DNA of 64,000 nucleotides, taken from assembly GCA_024707365.1 (NCBI GenBank), contig JANPZV010000002.1, positions 371,441 through 435,440 of the forward strand, in the 5' to 3' direction. The stretch is from Terricaulis sp. (GTDB lineage Bacteria; Pseudomonadota; Alphaproteobacteria; Caulobacterales; Aquidulcibacteraceae). Under the pieces are notes generated by a model. It ran no database searches. It had not been told where the DNA came from and saw only the letters and a list, made by a program, of their open reading frames with translations. The position numbers and the translations under genes were made by a program. Below are positions 10,218 through 18,794 of the stretch, piece by piece (position 1 is the stretch's first letter; each line of letters begins with the position of its first letter).

Positions 10218-11068
10218 CGAGGAAGATGATGATTAGAGCCCTCGCCGCCGCACTCGCGCTCGCCGCCTGCGCCCAGCCGCAAGTAGGCGCAGCAGCGCCG
10301 GCCCCGCCCGGCTCACTGTTCGCCGCCGCGCCCGAGCAGCAATGGCGCCTGCCGCAGCGGCTCGCGGAAATCTCCGGCCTCGCCGTCCATCCCGACGGGC
10401 GCGTGTTCACGCACGACGATGAAACCGGCGTGATCTATCAGATCGACGTGACGGAGGGGCGCCTCATCAAGAATTTCGCGCTCGGCGATCCGATCGAGCT
10501 TGGCGATTTCGAGGGCCTTTCGATCAGCCCCGAGGGCGTGTTCTATCTCATCACCAGCCGCGGCCTCATCTATCGTTTTGAAGAGGGCGCCGATGGCGCG
10601 CACGTCGCGTTCGAGACCATCGACACCGGCATGCATCGGGTGTGCGAGATCGAAGGGCTTGCCTATTTCGCGCCGGAAGAAAGCCTCATCCTTGCCTGCA
10701 AGCGGATGAATGCTCGGCCCATGCGTGAGAGCGTGCGGCTCTATTCCTGGCGGCCCGATGCGCCGCAAAACCCGGCGCAAGAATGGCTCGCGCTGCCGGC
10801 GGCCGATCTTGCCGCGCGCGCCGGCGTTGAGCAATTTCGCCCCTCAAGCGTGGAGATCGATCCGGTGAGCGGGCGCATCCTTTTGCTTTCGGGCAATGAC
10901 GGCGCCTTCGCCGAGCTTTCGCATGAGGGCGAGATTTTGGCGGCGCGCGCCCTTTCTGGGCATGCGCAGGCCGAGGGCGTCACCGTCGCGCCGGATGGAA
11001 CGCTGATCGTCTCGGACGAAGCGGCCGGTGGCCAAGCCATGCTCAGCCGCTATGCTCGCGCCCCATGA
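10214..11068 (+). CDS. SdiA-regulated-like beta-propeller lipoprotein
   Basis: A 284-residue exported protein. The N-terminus MTRKMMIRALAAALALAAC has a lipoprotein signal with an LAAC box. The body has repeated beta-propeller-like blades: ISGLAVHPDGRVFTHDDETG, LGDFEGLSISPEGVFYLIT and EGVTVAPDGTLIVSDE. This arrangement resembles the SdiA-regulated/phytase-like propeller families, whose ligand is unknown. It overlaps the gene before it by four bases and the phosphatase after it by four bases, so the three are almost certainly one operon. A later ATG at 10226 or 10229 is possible, but the first places the basic residues of the signal peptide best. Confidence 0.65.
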   Translation: MTRKMMIRALAAALALAACAQPQVGAAAPAPPGSLFAAAPEQQWRLPQRLAEISGLAVHPDGRVFTHDDETGVIYQIDVTEGRLIKNFALGDPIELGDFEGLSISPEGVFYLITSRGLIYRFEEGADGAHVAFETIDTGMHRVCEIEGLAYFAPEESLILACKRMNARPMRESVRLYSWRPDAPQNPAQEWLALPAADLAARAGVEQFRPSSVEIDPVSGRILLLSGNDGAFAELSHEGEILAARALSGHAQAEGVTVAPDGTLIVSDEAAGGQAMLSRYARAP

Positions 11069-12210
11069 TGACTCTGCTTCGCACCGCGCTTGCGGCCTTC
11101 GCCGCGTTTGTCCTGTTTTCCAGCCCGCACGCGGCGCGCGCGCAATCGAGCTTTGCAGGCGTTGAGCGCATCGTCGCCATCGGCGATCTTGAAGGCGCCT
11201 ACGAAAAATATCTCGACATGCTGCGCACCGCCGGCCTCATCGATGCGGACGGCGATTGGATCGGCGGGCGCGCCCATCTTGTGCAATTGGGCGATATTCC
11301 CGATCGCGGCCCCCATAGCCGCGCCATCATCGATCATTTGCGCCGCATCGCCCCGCAAGCGCGCCGCGCCGGCGGGCGCGTGCATGCGCTCATCGGCAAT
11401 CATGAAGCGATGAATGTCGAAGGCGATCTGCGCTACGTGCATCCCGGCGAATACGCCGCCTTCGCCACAGCCGCCTCGCCGCGCGCGCGCGAACAATACA
11501 TGCAGCGCGCCATCCGCCATATCCGCGCCAATCCGCCGCCCGAGGGCGCGCCCGCTTTTGACGCCGCCTGGCGCGCGCAATGGGAGGCCGAACATCCGCT
11601 CGGCTGGGTGGAGCATCGCCGCGCTTGGGGGCCCACAGGCGAGTATGGCCGCTGGATCAGCGGCAACAACGCCGTGGTGCGCATCAATGACACGCTGTTC
11701 CTGCATGGCGGGCTGGGCCCAAGCTATGTGACGCCGGACGTTGCGCTGCTGAACCGCGCCGTCACCGGCGCGCTGCGGCTGCGCCCCGTGCCCGGCTATG
11801 AGGGCATCGTCGAAGATGAGGAAGGCCCGCTCTGGTATCGGGGCCTTGCCCGCAATGACGAGCCGGCCGAAACCGCCCATCTTGAAGCGCTGCTGGCGCG
11901 CCACGGCGTTTCCCGCATCGTGATCGGCCACACCAAGCTTGCGCCCATGGTCGTGCCGCGCTTTGGCGGGCGGGTGCTGGTGGCCGATATCGCCGCGCCG
12001 CGCGGCTACAGCGATCCGCATGCGTTCGTCGTGATTGAAGGGACGCAGGCTTTCGCCATGCATCGCGGCCAGCGCGTGCCGATCAACGCCGCAACCAGCG
12101 AAGCGCGCTGCGCCTATATCGGCGCCATCGCCGCGCTTGATCCCGAAGGCGCGCCCACCGCCGCGCTGGCCGAGGCTTGCGCCGGGCCAGCGCTCACCAC
12201 AGCGGACTAA
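11065..12210 (+). CDS. Exported calcineurin-like metallophosphatase
   Basis: A 381-residue metallophosphoesterase with a cleavable signal peptide (ending near HAARA-QSS, residue 27). All family motifs are visible: IVAIGDLEGAYEK (GDxxG), LVQLGDIPDRGP (GDxxDRG), ALIGNHEAMN (GNHE), and the later metal-binding histidines in HGGLGPSY and IVIGHTKLAPM. This set matches the Shewanella-like, bacterial PPP-type phosphatases. It is the third gene of the DUF4956 operon. A kinase-like secreted protein is encoded convergently just beyond it, across a double-hairpin repeat. The substrate (protein or small molecule) cannot be told from sequence. Confidence 0.85.
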   Translation: MMTLLRTALAAFAAFVLFSSPHAARAQSSFAGVERIVAIGDLEGAYEKYLDMLRTAGLIDADGDWIGGRAHLVQLGDIPDRGPHSRAIIDHLRRIAPQARRAGGRVHALIGNHEAMNVEGDLRYVHPGEYAAFATAASPRAREQYMQRAIRHIRANPPPEGAPAFDAAWRAQWEAEHPLGWVEHRRAWGPTGEYGRWISGNNAVVRINDTLFLHGGLGPSYVTPDVALLNRAVTGALRLRPVPGYEGIVEDEEGPLWYRGLARNDEPAETAHLEALLARHGVSRIVIGHTKLAPMVVPRFGGRVLVADIAAPRGYSDPHAFVVIEGTQAFAMHRGQRVPINAATSEARCAYIGAIAALDPEGAPTAALAEACAGPALTTAD

Positions 12211-12378
12211 TTAAAGCGTCGGGACTTAAATGCGACCCACACGATGGATCAAGCACCGCGTCGCATTTAAGTCCTCAAAGACGCTTTAGATTCAAAGTTT
12301 TCTAAAGCAACTTCTGGACTTTAAATTCGCTCCGCGCCTGCCATCAAGCTGAGGCGAATTTAAAGTCCGTTGCTTTAG
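12211..12378. repeat. Double-hairpin intergenic repeat, copy B
   Basis: Second copy of the element at 1091-1253. Hairpin 1 pairs 12213-12236 with 12260-12287; hairpin 2 pairs 12303-12330 with 12354-12377. Stems are conserved, while loops and bulges differ (TCAAA here instead of ATAA). It starts right after the stop codon of the phosphatase gene, and its last bases form the TAA stop of the convergent gene at 12375. It therefore fills the whole gap between two convergent genes and could work as a two-way terminator. Confidence 0.9.
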
Positions 12379-13424
12379 TTCATCCCGCCGCGGCAGCGAT
12401 TGATCAATTGGCGCTCCACCTGCGCCGGATCGCTGATGGTTTGGTAAAATTCCTCGATAAAGCGGCGCGCGCCGGCGCGGCGGCTATCGGAAAGCCGCGG
12501 CTCATTATCGATCAGCGCCAGAACCGCCTCACGCCGCGCCTGGAAATGCGCGATCGCCTCGGGCAATTGGTCATTGAAGCGGCAATAGCCGCGATAATAG
12601 CGCTGGCGCACATTGCGCACCGGCAGCGATTCCGGCGGCAGCGCGTAAGGCGCGTTCACAAAGCCCGAATAATCGAAATCATACGGCGCGGGGATGAGGT
12701 TTTCGCGGCTTTCGTTGCTGGCGGCCAAAAGCCGGCTGTTGTGGCAGCAATCGCGGCCGCTGCGCGCTTCAATCATATCCCAATCGAGATTGCCGATCAT
12801 GAATTGAAACAGCGCAAATTGCGTCGCCGCGCGTGGATTGAGCTGGGTGGACCGCACCTCGCCCGTGGCGACATCAAGCGCGCGCCAGCGCTCATTGCGG
12901 CGCGCCAGATCATCGACATCTTCGATCAAAAAATTGAACTGCACCTCATCGCGGCGATCCCGATAGGTGATGGTTGCAGGGCGCACCGCGTAACTCCACG
13001 GCGTGATCTCGTTGTAGATCCGGTAGGCGAGATATTCGAGCACGGTGAGCTGCTCAAACGCCGCCCCGTTGCGGCAGCGCGTGACAACCTTGATGCGGTT
13101 TTGCCCGCGAAACAGCGTGCCGCGCGTGCCCTCGTCAAAATCGAGCCGCATGGGCGGGAAGCTGCAGAGCCCGCCCGTGCGGCGCGAAACGCCGCGCGGC
13201 TCTAGCTGGATCTGCCAGCGCGGCTCGTGCCCGGTCACGCTCAGCGTTGCGGGCACAGGCTCTACGTTGCGCGCGGCGCGGCGCACCAGCGTATCGACCG
13301 GCCCTTCGACGAGGATTTCGAGCTCCGAGTGCTCGGAAAACAGTGGATGCTGGGCGGCGGCGGGAGAAATCGCAGCGGCGGACAGCGCGCCAAACGCCAA
13401 AGCGAAGAGGAATTTTCTCGGCAT
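12375..13424 (-). CDS. Secreted protein with CotH-kinase-like motifs
   Basis: A 349-residue exported protein; MPRKFLFALAFGALSAAAIS is a signal peptide with an AAAQH cleavage site. It is not recognised as a named family with certainty. The middle resembles secreted CotH-type kinases: IKVVTRCRNG and LTVLEYLAYRIYNE in the N-lobe region, then FMIGNLDWDM in the place of the catalytic loop and PAPYDFDYSGFVN in the place of the metal-binding DxD/DLD element. Two adjacent cysteines (GRDCCHNS) and further cysteines suggest disulfides. A GTG three bases upstream is an alternative start. It converges on the metallophosphatase gene, separated only by repeat copy B. Confidence 0.5.
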   Translation of the reverse strand: MPRKFLFALAFGALSAAAISPAAAQHPLFSEHSELEILVEGPVDTLVRRAARNVEPVPATLSVTGHEPRWQIQLEPRGVSRRTGGLCSFPPMRLDFDEGTRGTLFRGQNRIKVVTRCRNGAAFEQLTVLEYLAYRIYNEITPWSYAVRPATITYRDRRDEVQFNFLIEDVDDLARRNERWRALDVATGEVRSTQLNPRAATQFALFQFMIGNLDWDMIEARSGRDCCHNSRLLAASNESRENLIPAPYDFDYSGFVNAPYALPPESLPVRNVRQRYYRGYCRFNDQLPEAIAHFQARREAVLALIDNEPRLSDSRRAGARRFIEEFYQTISDPAQVERQLINRCRGGMN

Positions 13425-13477
13425 CACGGCGCCCCCTGCCGTTCAAGACATTTCTATGACGAAACATTACCCCCGGT

Positions 13478-13609
13478 TCAGGCGATCTGGAAGCCGATCG
13501 ACACCAAAGTCAGCGGCAAAACCATGCCCGCCCCGATGCACATGGCGAACACGGCCAGCGTCTGCGCTTGGCTCCAGGCGGCGCGGGCGGCTTGTGCAAC
13601 ATGGGTCAT
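13478..13609 (-). CDS. Small single-span membrane protein, 43 aa
   Basis: The frame reads MTHVAQAARAAWSQAQTLAV and then a hydrophobic stretch, FAMCIGAGMVLPLTLVSIGF. It has one membrane segment and a short cytoplasmic-like N-terminus. A strong GAGGAGGAAG ribosome site lies eight bases before the ATG, which is good evidence that it is translated. It lies alone between the CotH-like gene (same strand) and the divergent ABC cluster. Function unknown. Confidence 0.6.
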   Translation of the reverse strand: MTHVAQAARAAWSQAQTLAVFAMCIGAGMVLPLTLVSIGFQIA

Positions 13610-13816
13610 CGGGGCTTCCTCCTCTGGAGGGCGGCGCGGCGCCGCTCTCCATGCGCTCAAGATGCAAAATCCCGCCGCCTGGCGCCGTTACGCCGGTCAC
13701 ACATCCGTGAGGCTCGGCTAGCCCTCTGTTTTAGCGTGACATTTATCCGCACGCCGGGCCTGGATGACGGGGCCTGCGGCTTACGCTAGCGTCCGCGCCC
13801 GCCAAAGGGGGGCTGC

Positions 13817-14782
13817 GTGCGCAGTGTGACCGATATCAGTGCGCCAGAGCCCGCCTTCATCCGCGTTGCGGGCGTGCGCCACGCTTATCGCGGCGCGCCA
13901 GCGCCCGCGCTGGACGGCGTCAGCTTCGACATCGCCCAGGGCGCCTGCTTTGGCCTGCTTGGCCCCAACGGCGCGGGCAAGAGCACGCTGTTTGCGCTGC
14001 TGACGGGCGTGCGCAAGCTGCAAAGCGGGGAGATCAGCGTGGGCGGGATTTCCGCGCGCGCCGATCTGCCGGGCCTGCGCGCCCAAGGCGCGATCGCACC
14101 GCAAGATCTGGCGTTTTACCCCGACCTCACCGGCCGCGAGAATCTCGATTTCTTCGCCGGCGCCTATCGGCTCGACCGCGCAGCGTGGCGCGAGGCGATG
14201 GCGCGCGCAGTGGAAACATGCCAGCTCAGCGAGGTGCTCGACCGGCGCGCCGAAACTTATTCGGGCGGGCTCAAGCGCCGGCTTAATCTCGCCATCGCGC
14301 TGCTGAACGAGCCGCGCGTGCTTTATCTGGATGAGCCCACCGTGGGCATCGACGCCCGCTCGCGCCGGCTGATCGTGGATGCGATCGCGGCGCTGAAAGC
14401 AGAGGGCGTCACCATCATCTACACCTCCCATTACATGGAAGAGGTGGAAGCGCTGTGCGATGGCGCGGCGATCATCGATCGCGGGCGCGTGGTGGCGCAA
14501 GGCTCGATCCGTGAGATCGTGCGCGCCCATGGCGGCGGCGCTTTGGAACTGGTGTTCGCCGCCCCTGCCGGCGATGGCTTGCGCGCCGGCCTTGCCCCAC
14601 TCGGCGCTGTGTGGCGCGACGAGCAAACCGCCGCCATTGCCGCAGCAGACGGCGAAACCATTGCGCGCGCGGTGGACGCCGTCACCCAAAGCGGGGCGCC
14701 GCTGGCGCACATGAATTTCGGCCAGGCGCGGCTTGAGGCGGCGTATCTCAGCGTGCTGGGCCAAAGCGGGGATGAGGCATGA
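13817..14782 (+). CDS. ABC transporter ATP-binding protein (ABC-2 type exporter)
   Basis: A 321-residue ATPase. Walker A is GLLGPNGAGKST near residue 53, the Q-loop is APQDLAFYPDLTGRENLDFF, the signature is TYSGGLKRRLNLAIAL, Walker B is VLYLDEPTVGID, and the H-loop is IYTSHYMEEVEAL. The C-terminal 100 residues are the extension common in drug- and lipid-export ATPases. The start is a GTG with GGGGGGC upstream. The permease begins inside its stop codon (ATGA), so the two form one exporter. It is the first gene of the plus-strand half of the lipid cluster and probably powers export of the product. Confidence 0.92.
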   Translation: MRSVTDISAPEPAFIRVAGVRHAYRGAPAPALDGVSFDIAQGACFGLLGPNGAGKSTLFALLTGVRKLQSGEISVGGISARADLPGLRAQGAIAPQDLAFYPDLTGRENLDFFAGAYRLDRAAWREAMARAVETCQLSEVLDRRAETYSGGLKRRLNLAIALLNEPRVLYLDEPTVGIDARSRRLIVDAIAALKAEGVTIIYTSHYMEEVEALCDGAAIIDRGRVVAQGSIREIVRAHGGGALELVFAAPAGDGLRAGLAPLGAVWRDEQTAAIAAADGETIARAVDAVTQSGAPLAHMNFGQARLEAAYLSVLGQSGDEA

Positions 14783-15969
14783 GGCGCTCGGCCACCCTCG
14801 CCGCGATTATCAAGGAATTGCGCCTGATCCGGCGCGATCCGCATGGGCTGGCGCTTTTGTTCGTGCTGCCGCTGGTGTTCATCCTCATCATGTCGCTGGC
14901 GATGCGCGATCTTTACGCGACCCGCGCCGGCGCCGGCGTTGGCGTTCTGGTGATCGATCGCGGCGGCGGCGCGCAGGCTGAGGCGCTCTATCAGCGGCTT
15001 GCCGCCAACCAGGGTTTTGCACTGACGCGCCTTGCCGAAGCCGCCGATGCGCGCGCGGCGTTGCGCGCGGGCGATTACGCTTTTGCGGTGGAGCTGCCTG
15101 CGGATTTTGAAACCCGCATCGGCGAAGCCGCATTGCTTGCCTCGCAAAGCGCCCTGGTGCGCGTGACGGTGGCGGCCGATACAAGCCGGCAGCTTGAGCT
15201 GATCTTCAACGCCGCGCTGCGCGAGGCGCTGCAAAGGCAGCGCGCGGAGATCATGCTCACGCGCATGGGCGTGACCTCGCTCGCGGCCGAGGATGAAGCC
15301 TCAAGCCGCCGCGTTGAGACTGTGTACGCCTATGAAGGCGCGCGCGCGGCGGCGCCCAGCGCGGTGCAGCAGAACGTGCCAGCCTGGCTTGTGTTTGCGC
15401 TTTTCTTCGTGGCCGTGCCGTTCTCGAACGCTTTTATCAAGGAGCGCCAGCACGGCGCGCTGGCGCGGCTGCGCAGCACCAATATGGGCGCGGGCGCGCA
15501 ATTTGCCGGCAAGCTCGCGCCCTATTTCGCCATCAACCAGATCCAGGTCGTGCTTATGCTGCTGGCGGGGGCCTTTCTTGTGCCGCTGCTGGGCGGGGAA
15601 GCGCTGGCGCTCAATGGCGCGCCCTTGGGCTTTATCCTGCTATCAACCGCGCTTTCGATCGCGGCGCTGGGCATGGCGATGCTGATCGCGGTGATCGCGC
15701 GCACCAGCGAGCAGGCCACGCTCACAGCCGGGGTGGGCAATATCGTGCTGGCCGCCATTGGCGGGGTGATGGTGCCGAAATTCGTCATGCCCGAAGCGAT
15801 GCAGACGCTGGCGGGCTTTTCGCCCATGGCCTGGGGCGTCGATGGATTTCTGGAATTGCTGCTGCGCGGCGGCGGCGTTCTGGACATTCAAATGGAATTG
15901 CTAAAATTAACCGGCTTTGGCTTGGCGGCGCTGGCGCTTGCTTGGGCGCTTTACCGGCCGCAGGAGTAA
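14779..15969 (+). CDS. ABC-2 type transporter permease
   Basis: A 396-residue permease of the ABC-2/YhhJ type. One membrane helix near residues 20-40 (ALLFVLPLVFILIMSLAM) is followed by a large extracytoplasmic domain of about 170 residues, then five helices, beginning NVPAWLVFALFFVAVPFSNA. The segment KERQHGALARLRSTNMG is the coupling region typical of this family. Helices then include VVLMLLAGAFLVPLLG and LGMAMLIAVIA. It is coupled to the ATPase by a four-base overlap, and the acyl carrier protein starts three bases after its stop. Likely exports the lipid or polyketide made by the cluster. Confidence 0.9.
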   Translation: MRRSATLAAIIKELRLIRRDPHGLALLFVLPLVFILIMSLAMRDLYATRAGAGVGVLVIDRGGGAQAEALYQRLAANQGFALTRLAEAADARAALRAGDYAFAVELPADFETRIGEAALLASQSALVRVTVAADTSRQLELIFNAALREALQRQRAEIMLTRMGVTSLAAEDEASSRRVETVYAYEGARAAAPSAVQQNVPAWLVFALFFVAVPFSNAFIKERQHGALARLRSTNMGAGAQFAGKLAPYFAINQIQVVLMLLAGAFLVPLLGGEALALNGAPLGFILLSTALSIAALGMAMLIAVIARTSEQATLTAGVGNIVLAAIGGVMVPKFVMPEAMQTLAGFSPMAWGVDGFLELLLRGGGVLDIQMELLKLTGFGLAALALAWALYRPQE

Positions 15970-15971
15970 TC

Positions 15972-16238
15972 ATGCCCGCACCCGACACCGCCACCCTGAT
16001 CGCCGAACTCAAACAGGTGATAATCACCGAATGCGATAAGGAGGTAACCCCCGATGAGATCGATCAGGCCGATCGGCTGATCGGCGGGGCGCTGGAGCTT
16101 GATTCGCTTGATGCGTTGCAGCTCAGCCTTGCGGTGAAGGAGCGTTACGGCGTGCGCATCGAAGGCGGGCCCGATGGGCGCGCCGCGTTTGAAACGCTGG
16201 AGACGCTGGCGAAATTCATCCAAGAGCGGGCCGCATGA
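15972..16238 (+). CDS. Acyl carrier protein
   Basis: An 88-residue ACP. The phosphopantetheine attachment site is in ALELDSLDALQLSLAV, with the Ser of the DSL motif near residue 43. The N-terminal helix LIAELKQVIITECDK and the last helix FETLETLAKFIQERAA complete a four-helix carrier fold. The ATG at 15972 was chosen because GGAG lies eight bases before it; a start ten codons upstream would sit inside the permease. Its stop overlaps the ketosynthase start (ATGA). It carries the growing chain for the neighbouring condensing enzymes and dehydratases. No phosphopantetheinyl transferase is encoded in the cluster, so the housekeeping enzyme must load it. Confidence 0.9.
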   Translation: MPAPDTATLIAELKQVIITECDKEVTPDEIDQADRLIGGALELDSLDALQLSLAVKERYGVRIEGGPDGRAAFETLETLAKFIQERAA

Positions 16239-17377
16239 AGCGCAGCGCCTTTTTAGGCGCGGGCGTTCACACCGCGCTGGGCGCGGGGCTTGCGCAAAAT
16301 ATCGAGGCGTTGTTCGCCGCCCCACCGAAAGCGGGGGAAGCTGCGCTGCAAGTTGGCGCTGAAAACGTGCGCGTGCCGGCGCTGCTTTTGGCGGAGCGCC
16401 CGCTCGATGACATCGAGGCGCGCTTCTGGCGCGCGGCGGAAGCGGTGGTGGGGCACGCCATCGCCGCCGCGGGGCTTACGCAAGACGAAGTGCGCCAGGC
16501 CGCCTTCCTGATCGGCACCTCATCGCTCGACATCGCCGTCAGCGAAGCGATCTATCAGCGCGAGCTCAGCGAGGGCGCGGACGCCCATCCGCTCACCAGC
16601 AATTCCACCATGGGGCGCCTCGCCCAACGCTTGCGCCAGGCGCACGGCATTGGCGGCCCCGAATACACGATCTGCACCGCCTGCACCGCCAGCGCCAATG
16701 CGCTGCTTTATGCGGATCAACTCGTGCAAAGCGGGCGCGTGCGCCACGCTATCGTGGTGGGCGTTGAGATTTTCAACCAGATCACCGCGCTTGGCTTTCA
16801 TGGGCTGGAGCTTTTGGCCAAGGACGGCATGAAGCCGTTCGACAGCGCGCGCGGCGGGCTCACGCTCGGCGAAAGCTGCGCGGCTCTGGTGATTGGGCAA
16901 GCGCGCACGGAAGGCTTTCATCTGCGCGGCGGCGCCAATCTCTGCGATATTCACGGCATTTCCGCCGCCAACCCCGACGGCTCCACCGTGGCCGACGTGA
17001 TCCGTCTTGCGCTGGCCGATGCGCAACTGGCGCCCGATCAAATCGATGGCGTCAAAGCGCACGGCACGGCCAGCCTGATGAACGACGAAGCGGAGGCGGC
17101 GGGCATGGCGCTGGTGTTTGAAACCGCCCCGCCGATCTGCGCGCTGAAGCCATTCATCGGCCACACCTTCGGCGCGTGCGGGGTCACTGAACTCATTCTC
17201 TTCTGCGGCATGATCGAGCGCGGCTATTTTCCCGCCACGCCGGGCGTGTGCGCAGAGCCGAGCGATCTTGGCGTGCGGCTTGAGCAAAAGCCGCTGCCGA
17301 TTAGGCCGGGCGTGTTTCAGCTCAATTTCTTCGGCTTTGGCGGCAACAACACCTCGCTGGTGATCGCCAATGGCTGA
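16235..17377 (+). CDS. Beta-ketoacyl-ACP synthase (KAS II type, KS-alpha)
   Basis: A 380-residue condensing enzyme of the thiolase fold. The nucleophile is in YTICTACTASANALLYA (Cys of TACTAS, near residue 148). The two catalytic histidines are in VKAHGTASLMNDEA and ALKPFIGHTFGACG (K...GHT.G). The C-terminal FGFGGNN motif is present, so the enzyme should be active. It condenses malonyl-ACP with an acyl chain on the ACP encoded just before it. It overlaps the next, shorter ketosynthase-like gene by eight bases, as KS-alpha/chain-length-factor pairs do in type II polyketide and aryl polyene clusters. Confidence 0.92.
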   Translation: MKRSAFLGAGVHTALGAGLAQNIEALFAAPPKAGEAALQVGAENVRVPALLLAERPLDDIEARFWRAAEAVVGHAIAAAGLTQDEVRQAAFLIGTSSLDIAVSEAIYQRELSEGADAHPLTSNSTMGRLAQRLRQAHGIGGPEYTICTACTASANALLYADQLVQSGRVRHAIVVGVEIFNQITALGFHGLELLAKDGMKPFDSARGGLTLGESCAALVIGQARTEGFHLRGGANLCDIHGISAANPDGSTVADVIRLALADAQLAPDQIDGVKAHGTASLMNDEAEAAGMALVFETAPPICALKPFIGHTFGACGVTELILFCGMIERGYFPATPGVCAEPSDLGVRLEQKPLPIRPGVFQLNFFGFGGNNTSLVIANG

Positions 17378-18255
17378 TGTGATCATCCGCGGCTGCGGCG
17401 ATTATTATGCGCCGGTGGAGGGTGAGGCCCTGCCGGACGTGCGCGCGCTCGCCAAGGAAACGCTTGGCAAGCAGGTGCGGCGCGTGGGGCGCTTTATTCT
17501 GCTGGGGCTCGTGGGCGCGGCGCGCTGCGTGGGCGCGCACGCCCCGCCCGCGCACACCGCGATCTATCTCAGCTCCCGGCGCGGGGATCTCGAAACCAAT
17601 GTCGAGGTGATGCAGGATTTGTTCGCGCGCGGGCTCGCGCCCAAGCCGCTCTCCTTCATCAACACCGTCTCCAACGCCTCCTGCTATTATGTGGCGCGGC
17701 ATTTCGGGCTGCACGGGCGCTCGCTGTTTGTGAGCGGGGTGTGCTTTTCGTTTGAAACCGCGCTGCAGGCGGCGCTGCTGGATTTCGAGGCAGGGCAAGT
17801 GCGCTCGGCGCTGGTGGGCGGGCTCGATACGCTGATCGCGCCGCTGGCGATTGAGCGGCGCCGGCTTGGGCTCGCGCCGGGCGCGCCGGTTGCGGAGGCG
17901 AGCCATTGGCTCTGGCTGGAAACCGGGCCGGCGCAGCCGGGCGACCTGGTGCTGGAGGCGAGCGAAGCGTTCGCCGATCGCGCCGCCCTCATCGCCTGGC
18001 TCAGCGCGCGCGGAACTGAAAAAAACCGTGCTGGCGCAGGGGCAATATCTGGACGCCGCCGCCTTCGCCGCGATCGCCGCCGAGGCGGGCCTGCCCCGCT
18101 CGTTCCGCTACCGCGACGGGCGCGCCTATTATGACGGGCAGGCAGCGGCGGCCTTAAGCGCCTTTGCAGCCTCCGATCTCGACGGCGCTGTGCTGACGCA
18201 TATAAATGCGGATGCCGATGGCCGATACGCGGCCTTCGTGGCGCGCAGGGTTTAA
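17370..18255 (+). CDS. Shortened ketosynthase-like protein, possible chain-length factor (one frame break)
   Basis: About 294 residues, from two frames joined near 18005; the true path continues as ELKKTVLAQGQYLDAAAFA to the stop at 18255. The N-terminal KS fold is visible (FINTVSNASCYYVARHFGL, then LFVSGVCFSFETALQAALLD and ALVGGLDTLIAPLA). A cysteine is kept in the nucleophile position (GVCFS), but neither catalytic-histidine motif (HGT, GHT) is found, and the protein is about 100 residues shorter than a normal KS. That suggests a non-condensing partner of the upstream KS, like a chain-length factor. This is inference from missing motifs; the frame break does not by itself explain the loss. 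Confidence 0.7.
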
Positions 18256-18272
18256 ACGAGCCGGGGGCTCAG

Positions 18273-18794
18273 GTGCCTAAAGTCATCACCAATTACATGA
18301 CCGCGAAAACCGAGGGCGATTTCGTCGTCCTCTTGACGGGCATGCGCATCAACAAATTCTGGAAGATCTGGAAATGGCTGCCTGTGTTCATCGCCATGCC
18401 GCGCATGAACCATGAGCTGATGAAGCACCCTGAGCTTGGGCTTTTGCACTATCGCAATCATGTCGGCTTTCGCGAGATGATGGTGGTGCAATATTGGGAG
18501 AGCTGGGAAAAGCTGCACGCCTGGGCGACAGACCCAACCCGCCGCCACCTGCCCGCCTGGCTTAAGCTCAACAAGGATGTGGGGCTCAACGGCGATGTCG
18601 GCACCTGGCACGAAACCTACATCGTCAAGGAGCGCGCGCAGTTTGAGTGCCTGTACGTGAACATGCCCCCGCATGGGCTTGGCAAAGCCATGGGCGTGGC
18701 TGAAGCGCGCGGATCAAAGCGCACGGCCAAAGGGCGCCCTAGGCCAGAAGGAAAGCGCGATCCCGACGCCGCCGCCGGTGAAAGAGCCGGCTAA
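18273..18794 (+). CDS. DUF4188 family protein
   Basis: A 173-residue protein starting with GTG (MPKVITNYMTAKTEGDFVVL). Conserved DUF4188 motifs are clear: GMRINKFWKIWKWLPVF, AMPRMNHELMKHPELGLL, MMVVQYWESWEKLHAWA, and GTWHETYIV with a likely ligand His. The fold is thought to be a dimeric alpha/beta barrel, as in antibiotic-biosynthesis monooxygenases; the family's role is not established. The last 35 residues are basic and do not look like the family, so a frame error near the end is possible. It is the last gene of the plus-strand half of the cluster and may tailor the product. It meets the BtrH-like gene end to end with overlapping stops. Confidence 0.75.
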   Translation: MPKVITNYMTAKTEGDFVVLLTGMRINKFWKIWKWLPVFIAMPRMNHELMKHPELGLLHYRNHVGFREMMVVQYWESWEKLHAWATDPTRRHLPAWLKLNKDVGLNGDVGTWHETYIVKERAQFECLYVNMPPHGLGKAMGVAEARGSKRTAKGRPRPEGKRDPDAAAGERAG

